From Diprion similis (taxonomy: Eukaryota > Arthropoda > Insecta > Hymenoptera > Diprionidae): a stretch of DNA of 64,000 nucleotides. How positions within the stretch are numbered: the stretch's first letter is position 1; the number at the start of each line of letters is the position of its first letter. This document shows positions 43,864-57,842 of this stretch, piece by piece. The translations under genes were made by a program, and so were the position numbers. Below the pieces are notes generated by a model. The model saw only the letters and a list, made by a program, of their open reading frames with translations, had not been told where the DNA came from and did no database searches. The stretch is from contig NC_060113.1 of assembly GCF_021155765.1 (NCBI RefSeq), forward strand, positions 1,974,501 to 2,038,500, written 5' to 3'.

Positions 43864-44317
43864 ATCGCGTGCCAAATGCCAAAGGGGCGTATTATTTATT
43901 TATTTATTAATTTTTTTCTCTTGTCAATCGCTCTGTAAACATATTCTGAGCCTAAAAAAGTTTAGTACATTTTTTTTTTTAATTACAAATGTAGCCAAAT
44001 GACAATGCAATAGATTTTTTACTGTTTAAAAACTATACCAAAAAAAAAAAAAAAACAATTTTCGACTAAATCCTTTAACATTTTCTTTCGCTTTTATCCA
44101 TTTTTTCCCTTCTTTACTCTTCCTACAGTTCAATTTCTCATTCTTGATTTTTATTTTAACGTAGCTTCATTTACGGAATCATTTTTTATGCTTTAGAGAG
44201 AAACTTGAATTATCTTTTTAAACACTCTTTTGACTATAGGTAAAATTTAGTCCGCGTTAGTAAATCAAAAAAAAAAAATAAATAATTTATACACCCTTTT
44301 GGCATTTGGCACGCGAT
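43864..44317. mobile_element. TIR element, family D (single copy here)
   Basis: The left terminus ATCGCGTGCCAAATGCCAAA is exactly inverted at the right terminus (TTTGGCATTTGGCACGCGAT), and similarity continues with a few mismatches for about 36 bp. The 454-bp element has AT-rich non-coding content. No clear target-site duplication was identified. Confidence 0.8.
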
Positions 44318-47167
44318 GTACATACACGTGTGTGTATACAAAAAAAAAAAAAAAATACGTTTTCAGTCCACGTATCGCGTCGTATCTATATTCTTTACTT
44401 CTGAAACCTGCACTTTACCGACGCAGCTTCGGGAACAAAGGAATAAAAAAAGTTTTCAGACGCAAGCCCGAATCTTCCCATGAAGCTTCCTTATTTCTAT
44501 ATATACATTATAAATGTCTGCACACTTTGCCGTCTCAGCGAATATCCTACCTTCGTTTTTCTCCAATCGGTAGTGCGTGGAGTGAGAAGGGTGGATGGAT
44601 CCTTCTTTCTTCTCGCCGAAGGACGAGGACGAAAAATAAGAGGAAATTTCCCTCATACGCGGGGCTGCGCGAAGCCGCCCTTCACGCTCACCCTCATCAA
44701 TATTACGACGTGTTCGTGTGTCTCTGCACGGATCGTTATTGGGCATCCCTATCCTGATTTCAATCGCCTACAAGCGTTGCATCTTCGATTCAATCCTGGG
44801 AATTCGAAGGGGATAATACGCCTTTCTCTTCTTATTCTCAGGCCCTTCGCACACCATTACAACCATACGATATACGTGTGTATTGGCCAAAAAAAAAAAT
44901 GATAATTTTCTTTTTTGATACTAAGAGATCGAACTACAAGAAAAAAAAAATTTTTTTTCTCTTTATATTGAACGATATTTTCACAGTAGCTAACGAGAAA
45001 AAATGTCATTTTCTTTGGCTCACTCTAGTGTGAATATTCCTTTTTAGATCCTTTTCAGGAGTTGATACGATATCCAAAAAATTTTTAGTGGATCCTGGTG
45101 TTGTTGGAAAATTTTATCACTTCACTTTAGAGACGAAAACCTGCATTTATAACATTATACGGCATGCAAACAGCCGTTTATAATGTAAATGTTGAAACTA
45201 GCGATCAGTTTCTTGCTTATAGATCATTGGACGCTCGATCGAAATTCCTCGACCTCGTGATGGGGATACCAAGACATCATGGACGTGCAACTCAGCGGCG
45301 GTTTTCTCACTGAGAGAAGTTTGTTTGGATCAAAAAATCTTTACGATCTATCCACCAAATGGTACCATATTGTCGGTCGGCGTTTCTTCCTCGATCCTCA
45401 GTGCTTAGGTTTTGTAAAAACCTGCGATGACCACGTTATCCGGGGTGTTTATACCGCGGTTGTATAAGTTTCGTTACAACCTTGGAGGAAATCCAAATCC
45501 TCCCGAATTAAATCCTCGCTATATGTATAAAATAAAGTGTTCCCACGATCAGGGTTCAGCTGATGTGGTTAAAAGGTTGTCGATAAGTTATTATTATTGT
45601 TGTTGTCATTATTCCTAGTCTTTATTAATCTCTATAGCAATGTTAGATGACTCAAAAAGATTACTCTGTTGGAAATGAGATGGTCAACAATCGCGAAGAT
45701 AAAATTTTACAGCGATGAAGGCTGAATAATAACCGTAGAACATAAATTACAACGGAAAACCTTAAAGTAACCGAAACAAATGGAAACGGTCGACGTTGGA
45801 GAAAACAGAGATACAATAAACTAAAGTAAAGCGAAATGAAATACGAGTATACAGAGATTCAAAGTAAAAGACAGAAGTATTGACATGAAAGTGAAATTGG
45901 GTAAAATAAAAATAATTAAACAACGAAAATATTAGTTGAAGTAATAAATAATTAGAAAATACTTCAATAAGAAAAGGAAAAGAAAGTATGTGACCACGGT
46001 ATTGTAATAATTTCCAATTTCGTTGAGTTGAGTCATCTTTTTATTTTTTTATCAATAATAAGTTTATCGAACGACGTTTCGAATTCTTATGTTTTATTCA
46101 AAATTTTTAACTTGGTATTAAAGACAATAAAAAAATTGACTATTTACTCGGATTACGTGTGCATCGAAAATTTTTAATTGGATTGGATTGCAGGTGTTGT
46201 AAAATATTTAAGATTATGTGTATTAAAATTTTTTATTATTAACACTGCGAATTATAAATATTCTTCTTTTGCCTAGTATTTGTGGGTAAATCAGTACGTA
46301 ACATGATAAACCAAAACTATTTACATCGATATTATATTAGATTAATCGCTTATTTCGAATTTTTTTGAAACGGTGAATAGTTTTTTGATGACGTATAGTT
46401 TCATTAATGATAATTTTCAATTTCAAGTGAATATATTCATTCGTCTTTCACTCATTGTATCAAATTTTTACTAATCAAGTAAGACAATTATTAGAATTGT
46501 TACTTTAATCACACAAATTGATGTTGTACCGTCATAAAAATGAATCAAGTTTAAAAAATAATCGATTAAGCTTGATAAATCATGAAAAAAAAGATGGATT
46601 TATTTAAAAATAAATTATTTTCGGTCATTCAATATTAAACATTTTCATATCAAATGCTGCAGATACTTATACGTATAGATCTAGTCTAGACGCTAGTTAA
46701 CGAAAATGAAACGTGAAGCTGTTGATAAGCGAATGAAGTTTCTCAGTTAAAAACGAGAACCCGCAAGTGTTTACGACGAGCGTGAGAATGAAACTGTACC
46801 TACACATTCGTCGATAAAAAATCTCGCCGCCTTTGAAGTCTCTAGGCGTCTAAATATATATATATATATATATATATGTGTATTTTACAAGATGCCGTAG
46901 GGCGTTGAAGCGCAGAGATTGAGAGCGGATTTCATCTGCGCTGGCTGTTAAGTACACACACAGCAGAGAGAAACAGCGACAGAGACAACAAGCGTGTCCT
47001 GTGAATGAGTTTAAACGCAGTTAAGAACCCCGCCCGCGATGCGGGGGGTCAAATTTAAATCTCACTAAGCGCGGCCATTAGTAGGAAGAGTAAACAGCGA
47101 AGGAAGTGCGTTGAAAACAGGATCGCGTGCGGGACAGGCATTGAGCTATCGGCTCGTCGCGTCGCTG

Positions 47168-47202
47168 CAGCATCCAGCATCCAGCATCCTGCATCCTGCA
47201 TC
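47168..47202. repeat. Short GCATCCA/GCATCCT tandem repeat
   Basis: Five consecutive 7-bp units, the first three GCATCCA-like and then GCATCCT-like. Confidence 0.85.
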
Positions 47203-47520
47203 AGTGCGTCAAACCGTAAATACGTACGTATACATACGTGTCATACAGGCGCAAAGCCAAGTGCTCCGATCCCACGAGGATTTTCGCTCCGACTCGCTCT
47301 CCTCTCGCTTTGTATTATACATTATGTACAGGCTTCTACAAGCCTTGACAAACTCCTGGTCTACATTTGCACTCTGTGTTTATCTGTCTCTATCTCTCTC
47401 TATCTCTCTCTCACACACTCTAATTTGTCTTTTTCTTTTTCTTTTGCATATACTTTTTTGTTCTACATTAGGTTCGAAGTTATTTAAGTTTGTTATTAAA
47501 TTGATTTGTACCCTCCTTTA

Positions 47521-47816
47521 ATTACTTGAGGGTGCCCACCCTGGTATAATAAAATACGTTCTCTCTCTCTCTCTCTCTCTCTCTCTAGCTCTGTTTCAAT
47601 GATACTATTTTCAACGCAGCTAACCGTAAAACCTACTCTGTCCATTTCATGTTGAGTATTTTTATTTTACGTTAATTTTGTTATTCTGTTAAAGAACTTT
47701 AGTTATTTTTAATTTGTTAATACTTTTGTAGTTAGTACGTTACTGTTGGTCCTTGGGGGGGGGGGCATTGACCCCAGGATCGAATAAATAATCTTTCTCT
47801 CTCTCTCTTTCTCTAT
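47521..47816 (+). mobile_element. Possible LINE 3' tails with CT microsatellites
   Basis: Two segments end similarly: CCACCCTGGTATAATAAAAT followed by (CT)n at 47561-47585, and GACCCCAGGATCGAATAAAT followed by (CT)n near 47798-47815. A conserved stem-like G/C motif, an AATAAA-like signal and a simple-repeat tail are what 5'-truncated non-LTR retrotransposon ends look like. No reverse transcriptase remnant is present, so this is tentative. Confidence 0.25.
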
Positions 47817-50057
47817 GATTAAATGTACGTACGCCTTTAAACCGAGGTTTCATCTGCTTCCGATATCTTCTCTTTGACTTCTAACGCTTTCGGAAAACAG
47901 AAAATAATTTTTTAACACGGACCGGAGGTTCAGAATCGAAGTGAAATCGATTCTCATCACACTTTATTCTTTCTTTGTTCCTAATACATTGTCGAATCTA
48001 TAGTGTGGGATGTGATCTATACCTTCTGGACGAGGTCAATAATATTAGTCACGAACGATGGAAATCTCGAAAATCAAATCTCAAAATTATTCGTAGGTAC
48101 TGAATTTGTAAAATGAAATTTTTAATGAAAAAAAAAAAAAAAAAATAATAATAAAAAAACAAATACGTAGAAGCTTTGGAAAAGTATCGTGGTTTGATTA
48201 ATTTAAACATCGACTCAGGTTTTGAGCTTTGTTGTAACTTTCCAAAAGAAATTTACTTTCGATAACAAAATTTTAAAATTACTTTCCGAAAAACATATCT
48301 TACTTTTTACTCCTTGTCATTTTTTCCAAACGAACGTTCATGTTTTTTCCCAATTTTGTATATACATTAAAAAAAAAAAAAAAAAAAGAAAAGAAAACGC
48401 ATAAAGTTTGTGATTTTCAAAAAAACTTCTTTTTTCAAAAATTTTTCATCTTCATCACTTTCAGATTTTTCATTCCAAAAGTATCGCGAAAAATTCCCTT
48501 CTCGGCTTATTATTATCGATATCAAGTCTAAGGGTGGATCGATATATCGTCTGGTTTTCCGGAGGGCATTGCAGCACCCGCGGCTCGGTATAAACCCACC
48601 CATCTATGACGGGCCCAGCGGGTGGCGCGACAATAAAATGATAGTAGCTGAGGGAGCGAAATAGATTGAGTGGATGCCAAGGGTAGGAATGAAACAATTA
48701 GGGGTGCCATAGACACACGCTCGACTGGACGCCACCCTCAATTACAGGCGAGGCGGTCGAGTGTCGACGCTGCGCTCCGTGCACGCGCATATATATATAT
48801 TCCTCAACCCCGATCACCTGATCCTCGATGATCCAGCTTGAATCCGGGGATCGAGGAAATTTTCAGAGATCGCGAGAAAAAAAAAAAAACTTTTTTATCA
48901 TAGATTTCATGCTTCCGAATGAAAATTTAGTAAGAAAAATTATATATATCAGGTATACTTTTGAAGTAATTATTTTTTAAGGGTGGGGGTAGCTCGGATG
49001 GTTTGAAAAATGCCTGTTTTCGGTAGTTTTTTTTGTTCTTTTTTTGTTTCTAAGAAAATTAAAACACTTGAAGCAATTTTACGCTGTGAACTTTGTTGTT
49101 TATAGTTTCAAGAATATTTTAGAATTTTTTTCATCGAAATTGATTGGAATATGGCGGCATATTGTTCGGTGCTTGTACGCGTCATACCGCCATTTTGTCA
49201 TTAATTTGAATGAAAATTTTTGAAAATGTTTCCGAAACTATCAATAATAAAGCCTTTAAACTCGATTTAATTTAAGCGTTTCTATTTTCTGTAAAAAAAA
49301 TCTCCTAAATTTTTGGCTGAATATAATATTTTACTCACATAAAACAAAATTAGAATTTTCTTTTGGCAAATTTAACAAATTATTATTAAAACACAGTTGC
49401 AGGTATCGTAATATTGTTAAAATATTAACACTTTGGAGTCTAAAAATTAATCCGTCTCTCACAGATAATTAATCAAACATCTGCCACCAGTTTCCGTGAA
49501 ACTGACGTAGAAATTTGATTGTTTTTACTTTGAATAAAAATTGTTTAGCGACTGATCATCGATCGAATCTTAAATTTCACTCCTTCTTATACTTTGCACA
49601 ATCAACAATTATTTGTGAGCTTGCGAGTAATCGTTGGATTTTCTTCATTGTCGATCCTTTCACAGAGTCTCCCGGGCAGATTTTCCACCAAACGATCACA
49701 GCGGGTAGGTTTAATCGGTGGGTATTTAGGGAGACAATAATTCTGGAACGGGAGGAACGTTTTCGCGCTGAGTGAGCATCACGCACCGCTGCCAGACAAA
49801 TTGTTTTTAAACTCTGCACAGAAGGCAAACTTTGTTCAGCACTTTTTTACCTTCTCCATTCTCTTTGTCCCTCTATTTTTCACCGTTTTTTTTTTCTTTC
49901 TTTTCGTCTTGTCTCATCATTATTCACATTGCGATTTTGGTTTAAATTCACGTCTGATTAGGTATATAATAACTCGAGTTACTTGCATGATTGAAATTGC
50001 TGTAATCGATCCGATGCAGTTAATATTTCAAACGCACGCAAACCTGCTGCGCATTTA

Positions 50058-50759
50058 TTATTTGACGTGTAAAAAAAAATTGGTAGATTAATTGCAAATT
50101 GAAAATATCGTTTATGATGACAAAAAAAAAAAAAAAAAAAATAAAAAAAATTCTGTCAAAGTTTGAGCTCTTAATTTTAATATCAAAAGGTGCTTATTTA
50201 CGATTTTTTATTTCTCGTTTAAATAAAACAGGAACATTTTTTTTAGTTTCGAATTTCATTACTCAACAACGGATTCAAGCGATCTACAAAAAAGGTCTTT
50301 TGCGATTATTTTTCGTTAATATACTGTTTCAAAAGTTGATGAGAATATAAATTTTATACAATAGTTTACATTAAAAACTTATATCTTGTTAAGTAATCTG
50401 AAATTTCAGGATAATATCGATGTTTCAGTAAAGAAGATGACACGAATCTTAAGAAATATGATATTTTTATCATTTTTCAATCATTATTTCATACTGGTAA
50501 TAAAAAAAATCATGAAACTTAACGTAATTAATTTTTAACCTCAAATAACTTTTAAACCAGTAGATTTACGAAAAAATCGCAAAAACTCTTTTTTGTAGAT
50601 CGTTTAATTTCCTACAAAAATTTATATTCTTCTTGACGATATGCCGATCCGTTTCTGAGCAATAAAATTGCTCAAACTTTTACAGAATTTATTTTTCGTC
50701 ATGTTGAATGATATTTTCGAACGGAAAAAAAACTAGTAATTTTTTTTGGCCCACCCTAA
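50058..50759. mobile_element. Fold-back element with long imperfect arms
   Basis: The right terminus GGCCCACCCTAA resembles family B ends (GCGCCACCCTAA). The left 300 bp and right 300 bp are imperfect reverse complements; for example CGATCTACAAAAAAGGTCTT on the left matches the complement of AAAACTCTTTTTTGTAGATC on the right, and GTCAAAGTTTGAGC matches the complement of GCTCAAACTTTTAC. The left tip is degraded. No coding content. Confidence 0.65.
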
Positions 50760-53700
50760 TATCTATATATACATATGTATATATATATATACTTGGGTTA
50801 TAATTAATCGGAAAGTTTCAACCGCTTGCCCTGCGGCTTTGGGGTTTCATCAGGGTGAAATTGGAGGAAAATTTCACAGTCCAGGGTAATATATAACTCC
50901 TTATATACCTTTTAGCGAAGAATTCAGTGTTCATTTAATTTATTTTGTCTCGGAGGATCCTCCCTGCAACTTTCAAACTACTTTACGTTTAGTTCGAACA
51001 ACAGTGAAGAAGCACAAGGAGGAAATTTATTATATATAATCCAGCTCTCTGCAGCCATAATCCGCATCCGAATTCCCCCGGAGCGAAAACGACACCCTGT
51101 ATCGGCGGTTTTATAGGTATGTATAAGGCGAGGCGTTATAAGTCCGAGAAAGCGGCGGAGAAATTTTGCAATTAAATCTCCTTCTACTTCTCCTTTTTCT
51201 CTCTCGTTTTTTTCTTCTTTTTCTTTTATTCTTCGCTCGGTTTCAACGCGAAGTAATAAAGTGTTCGCCAATTAAACTCCTCATAACATTTTTATAAAGT
51301 TCCATCCGTCGGCGCTGCAGCTTCGGGCTATTCGGCCGTCCTTCGAACCAGGAAAAATGGAATTTAATCGTCTGTCCAAGTTTTATAATATATATAACTG
51401 CTTTCTGAGGGAGAAACTTATGTCGAATCGCGGGTAATAAACAAGGTTTCTGAGAATTACGCAAGTCTTCTAAAATTATTAACATCTTTTTCAACTCATG
51501 ATATAATCACCGGAATTTCTACGAATTTCTAGAATTTTTTTTCTTTCGAAATTTTCGAATCCCATGTATAATTGTTATACAAATATTTTCTTTAGTATTT
51601 TTTCGCCTTGTATTTGACTAGTTTTCATTCGAATATTTTTCTGAACAATTTTGACTTTGAATTTTTCCATTCAGAAAAATTTCCGTCTCAAATTTTATCG
51701 CCATTTTTGAACTCTCACCGAAGTCTTTGATTCCTCATTTCGATCGACCGAAGCTAAATCTTCCAACTGCAGTAGTTTATAAACTGGTTTATAGGTGCTT
51801 ATAGGCTGCAGGTATAATGCTATTATAAAAACAAATCTATTTTGACAACTGCAGCAGTAGCAAAAGCGACGGCGTCGCACGTGATCTAACAAAAACATTT
51901 CAACCCTTAATCCACTTAGGAGTATAATTCGGAATCCAGCACCTGCGCACAGTTCCCGGCATATGTGAGCCACCCCTATTGTTGCGATATGCGGGATCAC
52001 ACAGCACGCGGCTTCCTTTTTTTCTCCTCTTTAAATCATTCATTCAAAACCTGTCACCGCCAACAATGTCGGACTGTTTTATTAAGTTCCATAATATTTC
52101 CGGACACGCGCTCCCCGCAACCCCCGCAACCCCCTCCCCCTCCCCCTCCCTCTCTTTCCACCATATCCCCGAAAAACTGACCACTTTTTCAAACATTATC
52201 CCTTACAGAAAAAAAACTCTCAATTTGGATGTACATTTCCACCCCCAACACATATAGATAAAAAAGAAAGTTTTTTCTGCAAGGGTTAAAGAACGAATGA
52301 AAATAAAAAAAACGAAAATCGACCAAAAATTCAGCTATTTTCCTATGCAGGGAAACTTATAACAGCAGGGGACCAAGACATTAACATTTAATATCGCAGC
52401 CACTGATTCACGGAGATATATCCGAGATCCACCCCATAAATATTCTCCCCCCCCCCCCTCCCCCCTCACCCCATCGTGGAAAATACGGGGGGCGGAGAAG
52501 CTCGGTTAACAAATAGTTTGTCACGCCGCACAATTTCATAAACTAATACCAGAGTAATTTATGGTGACGGCGGACTCACTCAGATTATAACCGAGGGGTG
52601 CCTTAAATGCGAGCCGGAGATCATTCGCGCTTATGGGGGATCGTGCAGGCAGCGTTCTACCCACTTTCGGCTTAAACTGGAATCATCCTTTTAATACGAA
52701 CTGTCATAACATATTGGGGGTCAAATGTTAAGCGGCGTCACGTGCCACGCATCAGACGCGGTTCGACTCGACGAAAATTCAAAACCTGGGAAATGCGTTG
52801 ATTTTATTTTCATCAATTTTAATTACGTTTTTTAACATCGTTTTTATAATAATTCTAATTTTTAAGCCTTAAGCAGCAATAATTTTTTTTCTTTTCTTTT
52901 TTTTTTTTTTTTTTTTTTTTTGAAGCAAGCACTAGCTGCAATACTTTTATTTAATTATTGCAATCAATATATCGGTAAAATTGAACAACGAAGATGAAGT
53001 AAGAAAATATACTTCATTGAATTTGTGGGGGGAAAGTCTTTTGAATAAAATATGTTATATACACGAATGTAGAGTGTAAACGAACGAATTTACTAGATAC
53101 TTAAAAATTTTGAAACGTCTTGAAACGCAGGATCTATGGATATAAGGATCTGTAAATATTTTCCATTCCCGAAAATATTGATAAACACCCAATTACATAA
53201 AAATGAATAAAAAGTATCGATTTTTTTCGATCAGCATCGTTTCTAATTAAATTTTGCGAGGCTGATATTACTCTGTTAAATATTAACAATTATTCTTGTT
53301 CATCTTTGCTAATTGTTTAAAAATTAAATCATTCCAAACTATCGAAGGCGGATATTTGAGAAAGAAATTCCGTCATTCCACATCCTCGTCAGTCCTGTTC
53401 ACCCGATCATTTCCCCCACCCTCTTCTTCTAATCAGGTATCAAAATGCGGCGTGCGAAACGAGCCAACGATTTCTGCAGAATTTCGCCAAGGACTTTCCG
53501 GTATGTCGATAATATTGGCACAGATCTGAGTCCCAACACATTTCGGGTTACGGTTCAACGTGTAAACGCCAGATATTATAGTTGGCTTTATATTATCCGG
53601 CGGATAGATGATAAATGCGAATTAAATCACCGCGAATCAGAAAGTAGTTTAAAACAAAAAAAAAAAAAAAAAAATCAAAAAACAACAACCAACACCGCGT

Positions 53701-55639
53701 CTTTCTATTTTCCATCTTTCTCCGCCATCTTCCTCACCTCGTTTAATTAACAAAGAAATGAATTAATAACAGTACAACATTATAATTGTTGTGTGGCAAG
53801 CTTGAGTGTGCTTGCAGAGCTTTCGAAAGTTTGGTGGAATGGAGGTAGATTTGAGTAGAACTGCGGTACGTCTCGTTGCATCGGAGACAATATCGTTCGT
53901 TACTCGGCAATGTAGGACACGAAACTGTAGCAATACCTACTTGTTGTAATTCTGCAGGCTGGCAAACTCTCCCTCTGTGTTCCAGTGTTTGCTGCCTGTT
54001 TCCCTTCTAGCTCTGCATTTACCATTCCGACATTAACCAACCGCGCTTGCTCGCAACTTCAATAAATTTTCAGACAATGTCAAGCTACGTAGGTGCCTCA
54101 ACGTTAAACTTCGACGCTTTCGAGGCTCCCATGAATGTATAATTAATGTCTGACATGTATGTTATGTATATACCTTTCGATGTAATGGCTGGATAATTTT
54201 ATGTACCTTGTGCAAATTTTAGTGCAACGAATATCGTGATACATGTACGATCCGCGTGTTTTCACCTCAGGAAAACCTAGGAACTCCGAGTGTTTGATCC
54301 TCAACATTTTCGATTTTGTTTAAACATTTTTTTGCAATTGTTCCAAGTCTGAAGCAGTTCCCTTAATTTTTTTCACATTTTTTATTCAACTGCTCGATTT
54401 TGATTTCGAATAAGAAATGTTTAAAAACTCTGATAAAATCTTTAGAAACTGTATTTTCTATTTCAAAAGTTTATTTTCTTTCTTTCTTTTTTTTTGCGCA
54501 TTCTATTTCAGCACTTTCAATGTTTCTGCTCAGCTGAAAAATTGTTTGAACGGTTTGAAAATTTCCAATAAAATTCTCAAAACTTTCATTCTTTTACTTA
54601 AAATATTTATTCAAACAGGTTTCATTACGCAGCAATTTTTATCTATTCTTTTGGTATATTCAACTTTTTTTTTAATTTTAATCAACTTCATAATAAAACC
54701 GGCCTAGAAATTTTCCATTATAATAGAAGGTTTAAGAATTTTTTTGGCGATTCTTAGTCTGTTTAAACGATGTTTTAATTAGTGAAAAAAATTAAAAGCG
54801 CTTAAAAGAAATGAAAGAAAAAAAAAAAAAAAAATCCAACGAGGTGTGAATAAATTGGAGCAATTGTAGATTCGATTCATTTCACATACTCGTAAGTTGA
54901 ACCTAATAATCCAGCAGGATTTTCAATTATCGTTAAAGAATTTGTCGAAATTGAATAGGTAATATTGGTTTTCTGGAAACAGCTAATACAAAGGACAGGA
55001 AAATTTTTTTATTGTATACATGTATTATTTATCGTAACATAAAAGAAGAAAAAAAACACCTAGTTATACAAATATAAATATAAATCTTTAGTTGATTGAA
55101 AAAAAAAAAAATTATACACACAAACTTATTGCTTTTGAAACAAGCATAAAAGTCCTCGTTCGATTTATAAACATTATTTATCTCTCTGCGTATATCCATA
55201 CATACAGAGTGTAGAAAAAAAATATATATAAGCCACAAGGTGTCTTTGTTTCCGGAGGTACATCTGCAGCCCTCCACGATCTGCAGTAGCTAGCTGGTGT
55301 ATAATACACAAATCGTTGTGCAGCGGTAAGGCAAGCGATATTATAGACGTATACGTATACGTATAAAACCTACATACACACACACACATATATATATCCT
55401 GCATCCCCGACATCCGTCAGGGAGCGGTCGAAGAATAGAGCAAATGAAGCCTCCAGTATTTCAACACTCCCTTGAACCTCTCGGCTGTCTCGCATATATA
55501 CAGTGAAAGCAGAAGCTCACACGCACAACCACAGCTTTTATACGGTTGTGGAAAATCGGAACACGCGTCTGGGTGGATGTGTAGGTTCGCCTTTGGGGTT
55601 CGGTTCGGTTCGTTGTTCATCCAGCCTCCCCCTCCGCCT

Positions 55640-55668
55640 CCCTCATCCCTCATCCCTCATCCCTCATC
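55640..55668. repeat. (CTCATCC)n minisatellite
   Basis: About four tandem 7-bp CTCATCC units. Confidence 0.85.
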
Positions 55669-55897
55669 CATCCCTCCCACCACCTCTGCAACTCGGTTTG
55701 AACCAGGGTTGGCGCTCGCCGCAGTGACGTACGAAGTCACCGTCGACCAATCGTCACCCGCCATCCAAGGGTTGGGGGCGGGGCTTGCAATCCGCCCCGG
55801 GGTGTAATATCATACAGCTACGTGGACAAATAAACGCGGGTGGACCGAGCGACGGAGGGAACGGAGGACCGCTGGACCGGAGGTTGGGGTGGGGTGA

Positions 55898-55898
<1 letters not shown>

Positions 55899-55929
<31 letters not shown>

Positions 55930-55932
55930 ACC
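55899..55932. repeat. (CAACCCT)n minisatellite
   Basis: Nearly five tandem 7-bp CAACCCT units. It does not match the insect telomere repeat TTAGG. Confidence 0.9.
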
Positions 55933-57842
55933 TACGTCGTAGCTGCTGTACGCGGCTACGAATCGGCGGGAGCCTAGAACAAATAGTGGTTGTAGGCACG
56001 GCAGCTTCTGCGGTGATACGCCTCTGAGGTATTTCGTATTTCCTATTTGTGTGAGTTATGTATTTGCTCATCCCTCGCCTTGTCGGCACTCCAACCCCTC
56101 ACGCCACCCCCCTTTTTTGCCCTAGCAGGCTATATATATATATCTTATGCCGCCGCACCTCTCGATTCGGGAAGAATGTTGCTCGCGAATCATGTCTTTT
56201 GGATTCTTTATTATAACATACTTGCTGCATACATGCTTCGATTTGTTTAGTTTGTTGTAATGGAGATATAGATCGTTTATTTATTGTTATATGGAATATA
56301 TAGTTGTAATTGTTATATACACTGTTACGGTCGTTATAGTCATCGAAGGTGTAATACGCACGCGTCAAATAATTCTGATCGTTGATATTATGTACACGGT
56401 ATATGCTTATAATTTAAAGTTCAGGATTCGGTGATCGGTTATCGGGATAAAGATTTTTTATTTCAAATATTTGTTTCATTTCATTTATGCCCAAGTTTTC
56501 TTTTTTTTAAATAATTATGCCTCCTTATGTCGTAAATAATAATCGAAAATATTTCTTTATGGACATTTTTTTTCTCTACAGCAAAGGAATTTATAATATT
56601 CTAACGGGGTGAAGTTTATTATCTATAAATCTCTTTCAATTGAAAGTTTCTTCAAATTCAATACTTTTTCTAAACAATTGAATTCACCTTGGTTATAGTA
56701 TAAAACAAGATGCAATCAACAAAGGAATAAACTATTAAAGTCCCTGGCTCATAGACATCTAATAACTATAATATATGCTTTATTATATCTTTAGGTACAT
56801 ATTTAAACAGATCGTTGCAACTGTGTATCGGCAATTGTTGCTCGCGATATTGTATCACTGTGTCTATTATCTAAAAATAGTTATATGCGCAGCGTTGGAT
56901 ATCCAACATTCTCTGAGCCCTCAGTACACACTTGTTCAATGCTAAACTTACGATGAAACATATTAGGTATACCTATATAGTTTGCAAAGCTTTGCAAGGT
57001 CGGTCTGCAGATCTCGAGTTAAATCGCGTTACAAATTTGGATTCTGAAAAAAATATATTATTAATACACAATATATGTTTGAGGTATATAATTTGTGTAT
57101 CATTCGTTAAAATCAGTCCTTGTATTTGTAAATTTATACATTTCAGACATAGGTTTACAAAAAAATAATAATTATAATATTATATGTATACATATATATA
57201 TATATTTATGATAAATTTTAATTGAACGTAAACCGTAGATACAGGATACTTGAGGCTATCAGCTGTAATTAAGTGTCCTTAAAACTGCAGATTACTCACA
57301 CATAACAGGTGTGTTTTCAATTATCCTAGTGTCCAAAAATTCGTATCGATTTACACATGCATCGACACACACAGGAGACTAGGGTACCTATATGTATATG
57401 TGTATATGTATATATATATATATAATATATATACGAGACAGAGCGAGACGTAAATGAATTTGTGATCCATCGGTGGCTGCGCACGTATCGAGCTGGCATA
57501 ATTTTATTTCGTATAACGAAGTGTCGCAGGATTGCTGCACGATGTTGAATTTTATTTGTCCGAAAGCGGCTGACGAGTCAATTTTTTGACACTTCCCCGA
57601 TAAGCGAGAATGCAGTTGATACGTGTGTATATTCTCTGGGAGGTTCAGCGTGTGAATAAATGATCAGAACTCATAGACGTGGGTGTGAAATGCATGCAGG
57701 TGTGTATAAATTTTCACTGAGCAAGCTCTCGCTCCATATATGTTGAGAAGCTGATGGTGTTGTAGGTACAATATGCAGGTATTGTGCTGCCGCAGATGTG
57801 CCGAGACGAGAAAATATTCGCTTGCGAATAGAAGCGACGTCG

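Larger units (their letters stand above)
44318..50057. other. Intergenic region, no gene recognised
   Basis: A moderately GC-rich island at about 44390-44860 and another at 48490-48870 have no recognisable protein. The rest is AT-rich. 45680-46000 is strikingly A- and G-rich on the + strand. A short minisatellite (GCATCCA-like) lies at 47168-47202 and CT-rich tails at 47561-47585 and 47798-47815. Confidence 0.6.
50760..57690. other. Intergenic region, no gene recognised
   Basis: Mostly AT-rich. Pyrimidine-rich and GC-richer islands at about 52000-52790, 53370-53530, 53820-54150 and 55400-56190 have no recognised protein. Poly-T at 52893-52920 and a C-rich run at 52447-52470. Two short heptamer minisatellites sit within the 55.4-56.2 kb island. 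Confidence 0.6.

Noticed and set aside
55899..55932. CAACCCT tandem as an internal telomeric repeat
   Set aside because: The typical insect telomere unit is TTAGG (CCTAA); the 7-bp CAACCCT unit does not contain it.
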